From NCBI GenBank assembly GCA_963995525.1, contig OZ023217.1, forward strand, positions 21,230,273 through 21,294,272: 64,000 nucleotides of DNA, read 5' to 3'. The notes beneath the pieces are model-generated. The model had not been told where the DNA came from, did not search any database, and saw only the letters and a list, made by a program, of their open reading frames with translations. Positions 13,307 to 22,800 of the stretch are shown here, one piece after another. A program made the position numbers and the translations under genes. The DNA comes from Escarpia spicata (Eukaryota > Annelida > Polychaeta > Sabellida > Siboglinidae). Every line of letters begins with the position of its first letter. The stretch's first letter is position 1.

Positions 13307-13689
13307 CACAATATATACCATATTAAACATAAACAGTTTTTGCAACATTATAAAACGAAAATAGCAAGGAAAACAATTGTCTAATTCCTATTATCGTAAT
13401 AATTATTTGTTATTAATAAAAGCTTTCATATCAGTATCACTAAAATATTGATATACATCATGTAACGTGTCTACTTTTAATATTCGTGATGAACAGTAAT
13501 GGACCGGAAAATAGTTGCAAATATAATTTTGCAATTTCAAAATTTGCAGATTAAATCAAATTGTGTCATTAATCACAAGTCACTCAGATGTAAATGCAGC
13601 AAAACAGCAGGAACATTGTGTTGTTGTCATAAAAATAAGACAGACTTTTAACGTTTTTTCCAAAGCTTCGATTCCCATTGACAACCACT
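12251..13689. other. non-coding stretch with a TA microsatellite
   Basis: A (TA)n run lies at 13263-13305. The frame at 12328-12576 has no recognisable features. The sequence around 12850-12930 is GC-richer but shows no exon signature. Confidence 0.5.
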
Positions 13690-13722
13690 CGGACAAGTTA
13701 AAATTTTGCGGACAAGTAAATA
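13690..13722. repeat. ACTTGTCC dispersed repeat, copy 2 (short)
   Basis: CTCGGACAAGTTAAAATTTT and GCGGACAAGTAAATATTCTG match the 3' half of copy 1. It is followed by a TA microsatellite, as in other copies. Confidence 0.5.
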
Positions 13723-13745
13723 TTCTGGCTTATTTCTATCGCTGT

Positions 13746-13826
13746 AATATATATAATATATATATATGTGCTGGCCGCCGGGATCTGCGTATAATTTATA
13801 TATATATATTATATATATATATATAT

Positions 13827-13884
<58 letters not shown>

Positions 13885-13909
13885 CACACACCACGCACGG
13901 GCACGCACG

Positions 13910-13956
<47 letters not shown>
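13746..13956. repeat. compound TA/CA microsatellite carrying an exon fragment
   Basis: TA-rich repeat to about 13884, then (CA)n to about 13950. At 13770-13790 it is interrupted by a 21-bp GC-rich word identical to 14358-14378 in aquaporin exon 1. Confidence 0.93.
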
Positions 13957-14193
13957 GGAGCCTGCTTAATCACGCCCTATACAAAGTAAAATTATTCAGT
14001 GAACAGTAGAACTGTTCCCTCGTTGATCGGTGCCTCGTCGTTGTCGGTTGTCTCATCTTTACTTTACGCTAACCATTCACGCTGTAGTTTGCTTTAGAAC
14101 GAATGAGGGATTGAAAAGTTAGACATAATCAATCTACTTCTACGGCGCGACTGAATCTGAATTCGGAGAGCGTAGCAATAACACTGGGCGGAA

Positions 14194-14751
14194 ATGTTAG
14201 CGCTAACGGCTCGATCCCTCGGGTTTCACGAGTTCAAGAAAGGACGCTTCTATCGGGACCTGCTGAGCGAAGTCGCCGGGACCATGATCCTTGTGTTTGT
14301 CAGCTGCGCGCTGAGCGCGCATTGGGGCGGACAGCGTCCGAGCATCGTGCAGATTTCGCTGGCCGCCGGGATCTGCGTCGCGACGATAGTTTGGTGTCTG
14401 GCGAACGCGAGCGGCAGTCACATCAACCCGGCCATCAGCCGTGCGTTCGCCATTGCCGGTCACATCACTCCCGTCCGGGCCGTGTGCTACAGCATCAGTC
14501 AGTGTGTTGGCGCTCTCCTCGCCGTTGTCTTTGCCAAGGCTTTGACACCAGCGTCACTGATCGGACCTTACTTCGCCGTGAACCGTCTTAATCCGCTGCT
14601 GACCCCGGGTCAAGGGGTCGGGATGGAGGCTGTGTGTACATTCCTGCTCACGTTCACCGTGTTCGCCACGATTGATCGGAGTCGACATGATCTACACGGA
14701 TCTGGACCACTCGCAATCGGACTGTCTGTCATGCTCACTCACACCTTTGCA
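14194..14751 (+). CDS. AQP: aquaporin, exon 1 (residues 1-186)
   Basis: First coding exon of a classical (AQP1/AQP4/big-brain type) membrane water channel. It encodes a short cytoplasmic N-terminus, TM1 (about 24-44), TM2 (52-71), the first NPA half-helix (SGSHINPAI, NPA at 78-80), TM3 (about 95-117), TM4 (140-160) and the start of TM5. DRSRHDLHGSGPLAIGLSV at 161-179 is the conserved loop D to TM5 stretch of this subfamily. The ATG follows a GGCGGAA context. An upstream ATG at 14102 gives only three codons. The exon ends GCA/GTAAGT, phase 0. His183 corresponds to the selectivity-filter His. Ala58 stands where AQP1 has Phe56. The exon is GC-richer than its surroundings. Confidence 0.95.
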
Positions 14752-15980
14752 GTAAGTAATGTTCGTATTGTCCGTGCATGCCACCCACAACTAACCTAGT
14801 GATACATTCACACAAGAGTCTACTTTATTGAAAAAAATTCCCTCCATTTAAATCAAAACCACAACTCGAAATTGGCATATAATTATTGAGTCAAAGTTGT
14901 TAAACAGCTAAACCCGTAAACCATATACGGGGCTCGAAATTCGTAAAATTATTTATTTGTTCAGCGGACAAGTAGAACCAAACGTTCACTTGTCCATACA
15001 ACAATTCACTTATCTCACGAACAACTTACTTTCAAAAGCTACTTCTCCGTAATTAATTTTGTTTTTTGCAAATTTAAATCATTACTGTGACACTATTTGC
15101 CAGAGGTAGCCACGCAATGCACACTAGTATTCCGAGACACATACAGTATTTACAGTTGAATAGTGCACCTTAATCGAATTCTTATCACGATTTGACGAGC
15201 CATGGTGGCGACTTTGACTTTGTTGACAATGACAACTATGCATTCTTTCGCCCAGTACGACACGTTATTGAACTAATGCATATTTGTTAGTGATTGCATG
15301 CATTTAGGTAACTTTCAAGATATAAATGGTTACCGAACTGTTTTGAAATAACAACTTATAACATTTTAATATTCGCTGTTTTTATGACAAGCTATACATA
15401 ATCCAGTTGCATCTCGTTTTAACTCCCATTTCTTACATAATTGTTAATCATGTTATGTAATTCATATGTTATATTTCATATTTTAATACGTTCTGGTTCT
15501 TGTTACATTAACTAGCTATTATTATCTATTTCATTTAGACAAAACTAATTTCGGGATCAAACAAAATGTCAGTATGTGACCGCCGTCGACTGCTGCCTGG
15601 CTCTTTCTCTTTAATTTCCCTGATGTATAAAACTACTATAATTCATATAAATTGAAGTGATATTCCGCAAAGCTAAAATCGGTGGGCAATAATCACGTGG
15701 ACTCTCGCCATGTATCGTGACACGCATACATGCCCTTCTTCTTCGTCGTCGTCGTTCACTTAGACGGGAACGCCTGTCGCCCCCACGAATATGATGCCGT
15801 CGTCCTCGAAGCCTCGATATCACCATGTAGTTTCTCATTTAGGGGGTGTCATCTGGCCACACTTGCCGCCTGTGGCTATCCTGTAGCGGGCAGTGCTGAA
15901 GAAGGTGCTCACTGGTCATCGGGGCGGTTTCACAGCAGCACATCTCGGACTGGCCAATCTTCATTTTGTTATATATATAT
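14752..15980 (+). other. aquaporin intron 1, 5' part
   Basis: Intron 1 spans 14752-19640 and starts GTAAGT. A third ACTTGTCC repeat copy lies near 14930-15030, with a shared GGGCTCGAAATT start. No exon signature is seen in the rest. Confidence 0.6.
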
Positions 15981-17612
15981 GAATGAATGAACGTTTATTC
16001 AACAACAACAACAACAACAACATAATACATGCACAGTATGGTTTTCTGCTGCTGCTGCTGAAAGGACATAGCTGAAGTCATAGACTTATGTGTTGCTATG
16101 CCCTACTCGAACTATGAAAACTGAATAAATACAACAGGAATTATAAATAAATCACAAAATAATATTCACAACTCATGTATAGACTGTTTACTATAGTGCT
16201 TGTGTTACTATTACATGGGTTTAACAAAACGTCACCTTCAATTAACAATTCACAAATATGTAGAAAGTAATGACAACTTGATTGCTTTTTTAAATTGTGT
16301 TAAACTTGGAAGCTGAGTCAATTTATTTGGTAAATTGTTCCACGTTTTTATACCCTTGACGGTGATTGACAGCAGTCGGAGGGTGGTGTTTGTCTTTTTA
16401 ACATAGAACAGTTTGCTTTGTCTTGTATCATGTATGTGTATAGCTGCGGTTGGTTCAAATAATGCTTGAACACGACCATTTAAAGAATGGTTATTTGCTT
16501 TATAAAGTATGATCATAGTCTTGTATTTAACTAAATCATGAAATTTAAGCATGTTTGAGAGATGTATGATCATGGTAATTAAGATTATAAATAATCCGTA
16601 TAGCTTTTTTCTGTAACATAAATAGTTTTCTGAGTCTAGATTGATCAGTATTTCCCCAGATCTCACAGCAATATGACATATGTGGTTCAACAAGTGAATT
16701 ATATAATGTGTGTAACGCTTGACAATCAAGAACATGCCTAGTTTTATACAAAACTGCTATGTTTTTTTATTCAACCATTTTTATGTGTTCTCTCCATGTT
16801 ACGTTTTCGTCAATGGTTACTCCAAGGAATTTAGTATATGATACCTGCTCAATGTTTTTCCAATTCAAAACTATATGCACATCTGTTCTAGGTTGCTTTT
16901 TATTGTTGAACATTATAAAATGTGTTTTGTTCACATTAAGTGATAATTTTTTCGCTCGAAACCACAGGTCTAGTTTTTTAGTTCGTTGTTAATAACAGTG
17001 CTTACTTCATCTGTGTTACTAGCGGAATAAAAAATGTTTGTATCATCAGCAAACAAAATAATATCAAGCAATTTTGAGACTTCACACATGTCATTTATGT
17101 ACAGAATAAATAATAACGGGCCAAGGATTGAACCTTGCGGGACTCCACACTTGATTTCCTTTTGTTCTGAGTTACTGTTGTTATAGCATACATATTGTCT
17201 ACGGTTGGTTAAGTAGCTTTTTATCCAGGCCAGAGCCAGACCCCTGATTCCGTAGCATTGCAATTTACTTAGCAGTATGTTGTGGTCAACAGTGTCAAAG
17301 GCTTTTTTTAGGTCGATAAAGACCCCAATCGTGCTTTGGCATTTATCCATTGCGGATGTAATTTTTTCGACAAATTCTGTTAAAGCTAGTGAAGTTGAGT
17401 GATTATTTCTGAAGCCATACTGCCCATCTGTCAATATGTGTTGTGTTTCAATGAAAGACCTTAGCCTTTTTTTGAATATTTTTTCAAGTATTTTTGAAAA
17501 TTGGGATAAGAGAGATATAGGTCTATAATTAGAAAATTGAAAACGATCTCCTGACTTAAATATAGGAATGACTTTTGCTAGTTTCATATCATTTGGAAAT
17601 GATCCGCTGATA
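15981..17612 (-). mobile_element. 5'-truncated CR1/L2-like non-LTR retrotransposon
   Basis: Antisense within aquaporin intron 1. On the minus strand, the RT domain (16970-17610) shows YRPISLL, QYGFRNNHST, FIDLKKAFDTVDH, CGVPQGSILGPLLF and the catalytic LFADDTNIF. The C-terminal part continues in two other frames (16250-16751) with RPH(M)SYC and WNNLPNKL, so there are frameshifts. The 3' terminus ends AATAAACG followed by TTCATTCATTC, the tandem-repeat tail usual for CR1/L2-type elements. The 5' side stops at a TA/GT microsatellite (17613-17690). Endonuclease and ORF1 are absent. Confidence 0.88.
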
Positions 17613-17621
17613 TATATACAG

Positions 17622-17690
<69 letters not shown>
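17613..17690. repeat. compound TA/GT microsatellite
   Basis: Short TA runs, then (GT)n at about 17633-17690, at the truncated 5' end of the adjacent retrotransposon. Confidence 0.93.
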
Positions 17691-17693
<3 letters not shown>

Positions 17694-17774
17694 TTCATTC
17701 TGTTGTGTCCTGTGCAGAGTCTGAACAGAATGACCTAGTCAGCTCTGCTGTATGATATTCCTTTGTTGTTTTGT

Positions 17775-18602
17775 TACAGTTTTGCACGCCCGTCAGCTGT
17801 TTCGTTTCCCCTCATTCCGCAGTGTGCAGGGATCCACTGTAGTGTTACTTTTGCCTGCGCACTCAGTTCTAAACGAGTAGTAGTCATTTAATTTAATTCC
17901 TTTCTTTCGGGGGCTCTGGAGGGCATGGAGTACTAAGAGGGCATGGAGTACTGAGAGGGCATGGAATACTGAGAGGGCATGGAATACTGAGAGGGCATGG
18001 AATACTGAGAGGGCATGGAGTACCGAGAAGGCATGGAGTACTGAGAGGGCATCTGTAAATATGACAGTGTTTTCATGTGTTGTTCTCGGGTTGTTCTGCA
18101 GTTGTACTACAGCTGTCTTCAGGGCATCCCCTTCTGCTTTGAAGTTGGTGGAGTATTTGCCAATTGCGAGTGTGTGTCGTGCTTCTTCTTCTCTGTACTT
18201 GATGTACACTGCTCCACCTCCATCTCGGATTGCTTCGGTGGCGGACCCATCGGTGTAGACATGCGTCCATTGCCCACGAGGGTACTGAGAGTGTATGAAC
18301 GCCAGGGATATGCCCCTTCTCATCAGACTGTGTTCCCTTCTTCTGAATTCCTGGGATATGGGCTTTGATGACAGGGAAATGTCTCCTCTTCCATAATGGA
18401 ACAGATGCAGTTGACGGTGTGGGTTCTGGCATGTGATCCAACTATTCTGGGTCTTTTCTCTCAAGCATCCTGCTCTGGTGTATGACATTGGATCTTTTGA
18501 GCCTCCCTTTTGTTGGCGTGCATGGGATGGTCGTTCAGTCTTTTGACATGCCCTATTTGACATGCCCAATTTCACTTGTCCGGTGGCAAATCCAGTTGTC
18601 AC
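17775..18602 (-). pseudogene. non-LTR retrotransposon RNase H domain remnant
   Basis: On the minus strand the frame shows WTHVYTDGSATEAIRDGG, FKAEGDALKTAV and VIFTDALSVL. These are the D, E and D motifs of the RNase H domain found at the C-terminus of I-clade and related non-LTR elements. The expected next motif, VTLQWIPAHCG, is present near 17805-17850 but in another frame. Between them the frame is expanded by seven in-frame 18-bp repeats (17919-18044). No RT remains next to it. It is antisense in aquaporin intron 1. Confidence 0.78.
17919..18044. repeat. 18-bp minisatellite within the RNase H frame
   Basis: Seven units of GAGGGCATGGAGTACTGA with few variants. On the minus strand it codes for repeats of SVLHAL/SVFHAL, an expansion of a six-residue piece of the RNase H domain. 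Confidence 0.93.
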
Positions 18603-18650
18603 GGGCTAACGGACAAGCGCAATTCGAGCCCTGTATATATATATATATAA
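18540..18650. repeat. ACTTGTCC dispersed repeat, copy 4, with TA tail
   Basis: CAATTTCACTTGTCCGGTGG, then ACGGACAAGCGCAATTCGAG, then a TA run (18633-18649). This is the reverse orientation of copy 1, with the same neighbouring microsatellite. Confidence 0.6.
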
Positions 18651-19400
18651 CAAAGTTCCTAGCCCATGCGAACCTGCACCAGAGTTCTTAAAGAAATCGC
18701 AGAACAAATAGTCTTACTATCAGACACAGATTTCAACATTCATACAAGACATGCACATTTCCTACAGAATGACTGCAAGTATAATTATTAGTAAATGTGA
18801 CATATAAAAAAAAAAAAAATCTTACACTGCACAGTACATACACATATCACTAATATGCATGTTCTGTAAAGTCACGGAGCACGTTATTCTAAGTAAACAC
18901 GCGAAGTCATCCACAGAAACAGAACCTTATGGCTTATCGTCCACGTTCAAAATCGATTCCAGTTGCGATTCCCTTGCGAATCTCAGATGACTGCAGCTTA
19001 GACAGCAATGCATAACTGGATGCAATGGTACTTGACTATGCCATTTTGAAGCTTTTCACGTAGTCCCTCAAATGCCTCTATATAAGCTAACTTCCTACGG
19101 AATCACTGAAAATACCATAATCAGACCCTTTCTTTCGACAGGTAACACTCAACATTTCCTTTAGTTGCATCATCTTCCGTCACACCAATTGTTTCATTGT
19201 TAGATGATGATATGAAATAGAGTATGTTTTGTCAATGTTTTTCACATGAATGTATACCTCATTTTTTTCTTGGAATCCAAGATTTTATTATTAGCGGTTC
19301 AGCACATTTCCCGTGTCGCGCTGTGTCGTCGTGCTGTCTGACTCTGTATTTTCGTATGTTTCGCTGCCACGCCGCCGCAACTTCAGCTTCTTTGTTGTCT
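18651..19400 (+). other. aquaporin intron 1, no feature recognised
   Basis: AT-rich sequence with no exon, element or repeat that I recognise. The short frame at 19224-19415 has no support. Confidence 0.5.
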
Positions 19401-19404
19401 CGGC

Positions 19405-19560
19405 TCCACTCATGACATCGAAAGACGAAGGAGATGCAGTTGGAGACTTTCAGCAGAAATCTGGGAGATTTGCCTGTATTCCGGGAGACCGGGACACACA
19501 CCCAACATCAGGGAAACTCCTGGATTTTCCGGGAGACTTTGCTGCAGATATATGTGAATA
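19405..19560. repeat. dispersed repeat, GGGAGATTTGCCTG family
   Basis: GGAGATGCAGTTGGAGACTT, then GGGAGATTTGCCTGTATTCC and CGGGAGACC. An inverted copy lies at about 8900-9000, and a short partial at 3655. The paired CCGGGAGA/TCTCCCGG words suggest short inverted repeats. Confidence 0.5.
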
Positions 19561-19640
19561 TGTGTTACATAATCCAGTGGATGGATGCAATGGATAAGCC
19601 AACATAGGTACAAAGACGTGAATATCACGTTCTGTTGTAG

Positions 19641-19721
19641 TTCAAGTACACTGGATCAGCGATGAACCCGGCCCGATCTCTCGGACCTGCCATCATCGCG
19701 AACAAGTGGGAACACCACTGG
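19641..19721 (+). CDS. AQP: aquaporin, exon 2 (residues 187-213, second NPA)
   Basis: 81-bp exon read as [16 protein letters not shown] and onward to WEHHW, too short to stand out as an open frame. The acceptor is TGTTGTAG and the donor is TGG/GTAAAT; both ends are phase 0. It joins in frame to exons 1 and 3. It carries the second NPA (195-197) and the selectivity-filter Arg198. Ser192 occupies the position of the mercury-sensitive Cys189 of AQP1. Vertebrate AQP1 and AQP4 also have an 81-bp exon bounded at these same residues, which strongly supports the call. Confidence 0.94.
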
Positions 19722-19745
19722 GTAAATATCCCTAAAGGTCGGAAT

Positions 19746-20058
19746 ACACTGGCATTTTAGTCCGACCCGACCAGACTTGACCAGACTCACCCCGACTTCA
19801 GTTTATATGCTACACGGACTGACACTGACTGCGTTACACCAGAAGCGGGTGTGACGGCAGAATCATGTAAACTTAAAAACATTCAAATACGTCAGACTGA
19901 CACCGACTAGCCCCGACTTAGTCGAAAGTTTTCAAGTTTATGTGATTACGACGTCACGCCGACTTCGAGTATAGCACACAACGTGTCAGTCGGTGTAGTG
20001 TATACACTGCAGTCGGGGTGAGTCTGGTCTGGTCTGATCGGACGAAAAGTGCCAGTGT
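19746..20058. mobile_element. MITE-like element with about 50-bp terminal inverted repeats
   Basis: The left end runs ACACTGGCATTTTAGTCCGA and continues to ACTCACCCCGACT. The right end is its complement (AGTCGGGGTGAGTCTGGTCT to GCCAGTGT), imperfect over about 50 bp. Inner words such as GACTGACACNGACT recur in both orientations. There is no coding capacity. The target duplication is unclear. It starts 25 bp inside aquaporin intron 2. Confidence 0.8.
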
Positions 20059-20488
20059 GGAGCATTACTGCTATTTATGTATTTTCATAATATATTTCCT
20101 GGCCATTTGGTCTCGTCATTTTGTTAAAGTAGAAAGGTCAGGCAGGGGTTGCGTAATTAATTATAGACTAGCGCAGGTGTTTAGGTGTGTCCACTGAAGC
20201 GTGGCAAGTGTGGTTATAATTAATTAAGTGTTGTGCCCACTGAAGGTAGGTAAGCGTGGCTATTATTAGCATTTAATTAACTGGCGTCGTCGTGAACGAG
20301 TACATTATTATAGTTATAGGGGTGTTTTCATGATGCATAAATTAGGCATGGCTCATTATTGCATTCTTGTTGTTTTCATTTGTTCAATCCGGTCATGTGT
20401 TATGCCTTTTGGACTAGGTATTTGTACTAGGTATAAAAGTCTATGACAGGTAAAAAACATAATCTTTGGCAGAGATAGGGCACGTGTG
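20059..20488 (+). other. aquaporin intron 2, non-coding
   Basis: The words GTGTCCACTGAAGCGTGGCA and GTGCCCACTGAAGGTAGGTA (about 20190 and 20240) form a weak direct repeat. Nothing else is recognised. Confidence 0.45.
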
Positions 20489-20705
20489 AATTTGGAAGAG
20501 ATAACGGGGCTGTAATGACATGGTGTCACCCCGGTGCCCAGAAGGGTCTTGCAAAGATTGGAGCAGGTGGAGAAATTTAGAAGAGATACGGGGCTGTAAT
20601 GACGAGTTGCCACCCTGATGCCTAGAGGTAGGCAGTGTTAAATTTAGAAGAGATACAGGGCTGTAATGGCGAGTTGCCACAATGATGCCTAGAGCTAGGC
20701 ATATC
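20489..20705. repeat. three-copy tandem repeat, 67-85 bp
   Basis: Units start at 20489, 20574 and 20641 with AATTTAGAAGAGATACGGGG and continue CTGTAATGACGAGTTGCCAC then GATGCCTAGAG. Copies are imperfect. Confidence 0.8.
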
Positions 20706-22070
20706 AAAACTATTTTCATATCTTGAGAATTCTTGATGTTGTGGTATTTTATTTACCACATCTCAAAATGCAATCCACGGCATTCAGGTTTTCAACAAAA
20801 AGCCACTTAAAATTCTGGCTAATAACCACATGTATCCTCATTCGAGTTTCTTATTGCACCAGAATGTTGGCTTACATCCCTAGATATGGAAAATATGTCA
20901 TAGCATTGCAGTACATACATTCTTTTGTGTGAAATCACTCTTTTTTTCTTTGCTCATTTCTTCGAAAACTATTGTTCTATGGAAATTGCTGAATAATTTT
21001 GACATGTATGGAAAGCATGACATTTACACCACATGGTGTCCAATGTTTGTTTTACTGGGATGTATAGGAAATATTCCATAGTAGTTTGTGTATGGGCACC
21101 CCATTAGCAATTTCATAGAAAACATGTCGCGAATATGGGGATAGTATAAAAAACATGATTTCTCACAGAAAGCTGGGAGTGCTGCAATGCTATCACATAT
21201 TTTTCATATTTTGAGATGTAGGCCTAGCCAAAAAACACTATGAGCACACATCCCTAAAAATGTACCGGTCGCAAAAATGTGGGTCCTAGCTTAAGGCCTA
21301 TGTAGGGAAGTGACAATTCAATATTATATCGTGCTGTCAGAACCGACTAGTCTATTGTGAACTAACTATTATATTATATGTTATTAAGAGATTGTCTCAC
21401 TGTATTCTGGGAATAGTATAGATTCCCGATCTATGAATGAAATTAATAGGTTAGTCTTCCCTATACGGTGTAGATTCTTCCAGGCTATTTATCTGAGTCC
21501 GAACGGACTAGATCTTGAATTGGGTTGACAAGTGAAATTCTCTTGAGCGAAATAAATGTTCCCTCACAGTGATGACGAGACAAATATGAAATTGGCGGCA
21601 ATGATGACGACTATGGTAATGGTGACGATGATGATACTGTTGATGGTGCGATGATGATGATGAACCAGTTAAATGAATGGAAAGAAAACTACTACCAATT
21701 TAAGGCGGAGAAACATGGAATGGAGTATGAATTAATGTCGGGAAAACGTCGGTGAAGAAGTCACGACGAGCGGTGAACCAGCTTCACCCTGAATTGCAAC
21801 CACTGCGTTAACAAGATATTTTGTGCCTCCAAGAGCATTAACTCCTGGTGCAAGTGAACAAAGAAGCCTTTGGCTTATCGAGAGCTCATCTTGTTGTTAT
21901 CTATGTGTATCCAACCCTTCGGAGGTATACATGCCTATATGTTCATTTTAAGTTTCTAGCACCTGCACAATTAACAGGCAGCGCCAGGGGACACTCTACC
22001 CTACATTTTGGTGTATCTGGAAATTGGATAGGACAGTATGTATTATTTCATTAAGTTGCTAGGAAAAATT
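20706..22070 (+). other. aquaporin intron 2, non-coding
   Basis: A short ACTTGTCC-family echo (GGGTTGACAAGTGAAATTCT) lies at about 21523. A GATGATGATG-rich stretch lies at 21595-21665. No exon signature is seen. Confidence 0.45.
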
Positions 22071-22565
22071 CGTTACTTTCTGTCATCGTTTCTCGTAGTA
22101 TCGCTTAACTGACTCTCTACCGGCTGCGTAACTTCGCCGGGAAACAGAGTTTGGCTGAGAACACGCGTTATGAATGTACGCATCTAGGACCGCTCCTGCA
22201 GTGCTCCCATCTCGCGGCGCCTGTATAATCGAGGCTAGTGCTACTCGGGAATACATTTTGCAGCAAATGTTTTGGGCGAGCAGCCAATCAACGTCGTTAT
22301 TGAGATTCTTAATTCAATAATAAATTAGAATATAACTTTTCTGTTGATCACTTGTGTCATTATGCGTAGCATAAACTTATATAAGTTGACTCTTATTTAA
22401 CTTTTAGTTTTATTGGTAGCCTGAGAGCCAATCATCGTCCCTACCCGGATTCACAGTAAACCGGGATCAGTCGTACAGTGAAAACCAGTGTTATCTTCCA
22501 GGCGGTAAAACGGGAGCCGTACGGTGCTCCCATATCGAGGCTACATTTCCCAATATTTACCGTAC
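22071..22565. repeat. dispersed repeat, CGACTCTCGCCGGCTGCGTG family, copy A
   Basis: Contains CTTAACTGACTCTCTACCGG followed by CTGCGTAACTTCGCCGGGAA, then GCGGCGCCTGTATAATCGAG, then GAGAGCCAATCATCGTCCCT. The same blocks, mostly in the same order, recur at 38740-39545, and the first block recurs inverted at 35413-35465. Confidence 0.6.
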
Positions 22566-22614
22566 AATCCGAAATAACCTGATTCTGTGCAAACGCAGAG
22601 GATCCTACCGTCAT

Positions 22615-22720
22615 ACGAACGAACGAACGAACGAACGAAGAAATTTATTTACCCCATGTATATAAAAAGTACAAATTGTTTTTCATACTTGATTGTAGAA
22701 AAACAATAAAGCATATACAA
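22615..22720 (-). mobile_element. possible non-LTR retrotransposon 3' tail fragment
   Basis: On the minus strand, AATAAATTTC is followed by five TTCG repeats. This resembles the AATAAA plus short tandem tail of CR1/L2-like elements. The body is too short to classify. Confidence 0.35.
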
Positions 22721-22800
22721 ACACAAATATATATTCTACGCATGATACATAAGTATGTAATTCAGTAATTTGCAGGAATAAAAAAAATGACACATGCATG

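Noticed and set aside
13563..14009. 148-codon frame before the aquaporin start
   Set aside because: Mostly TA/CA repeat translation; includes the 21-bp exon fragment only by chance.
18061..18368. Plus-strand frames over the RNase H remnant
   Set aside because: Antisense shadows of the minus-strand RNase H coding sequence.
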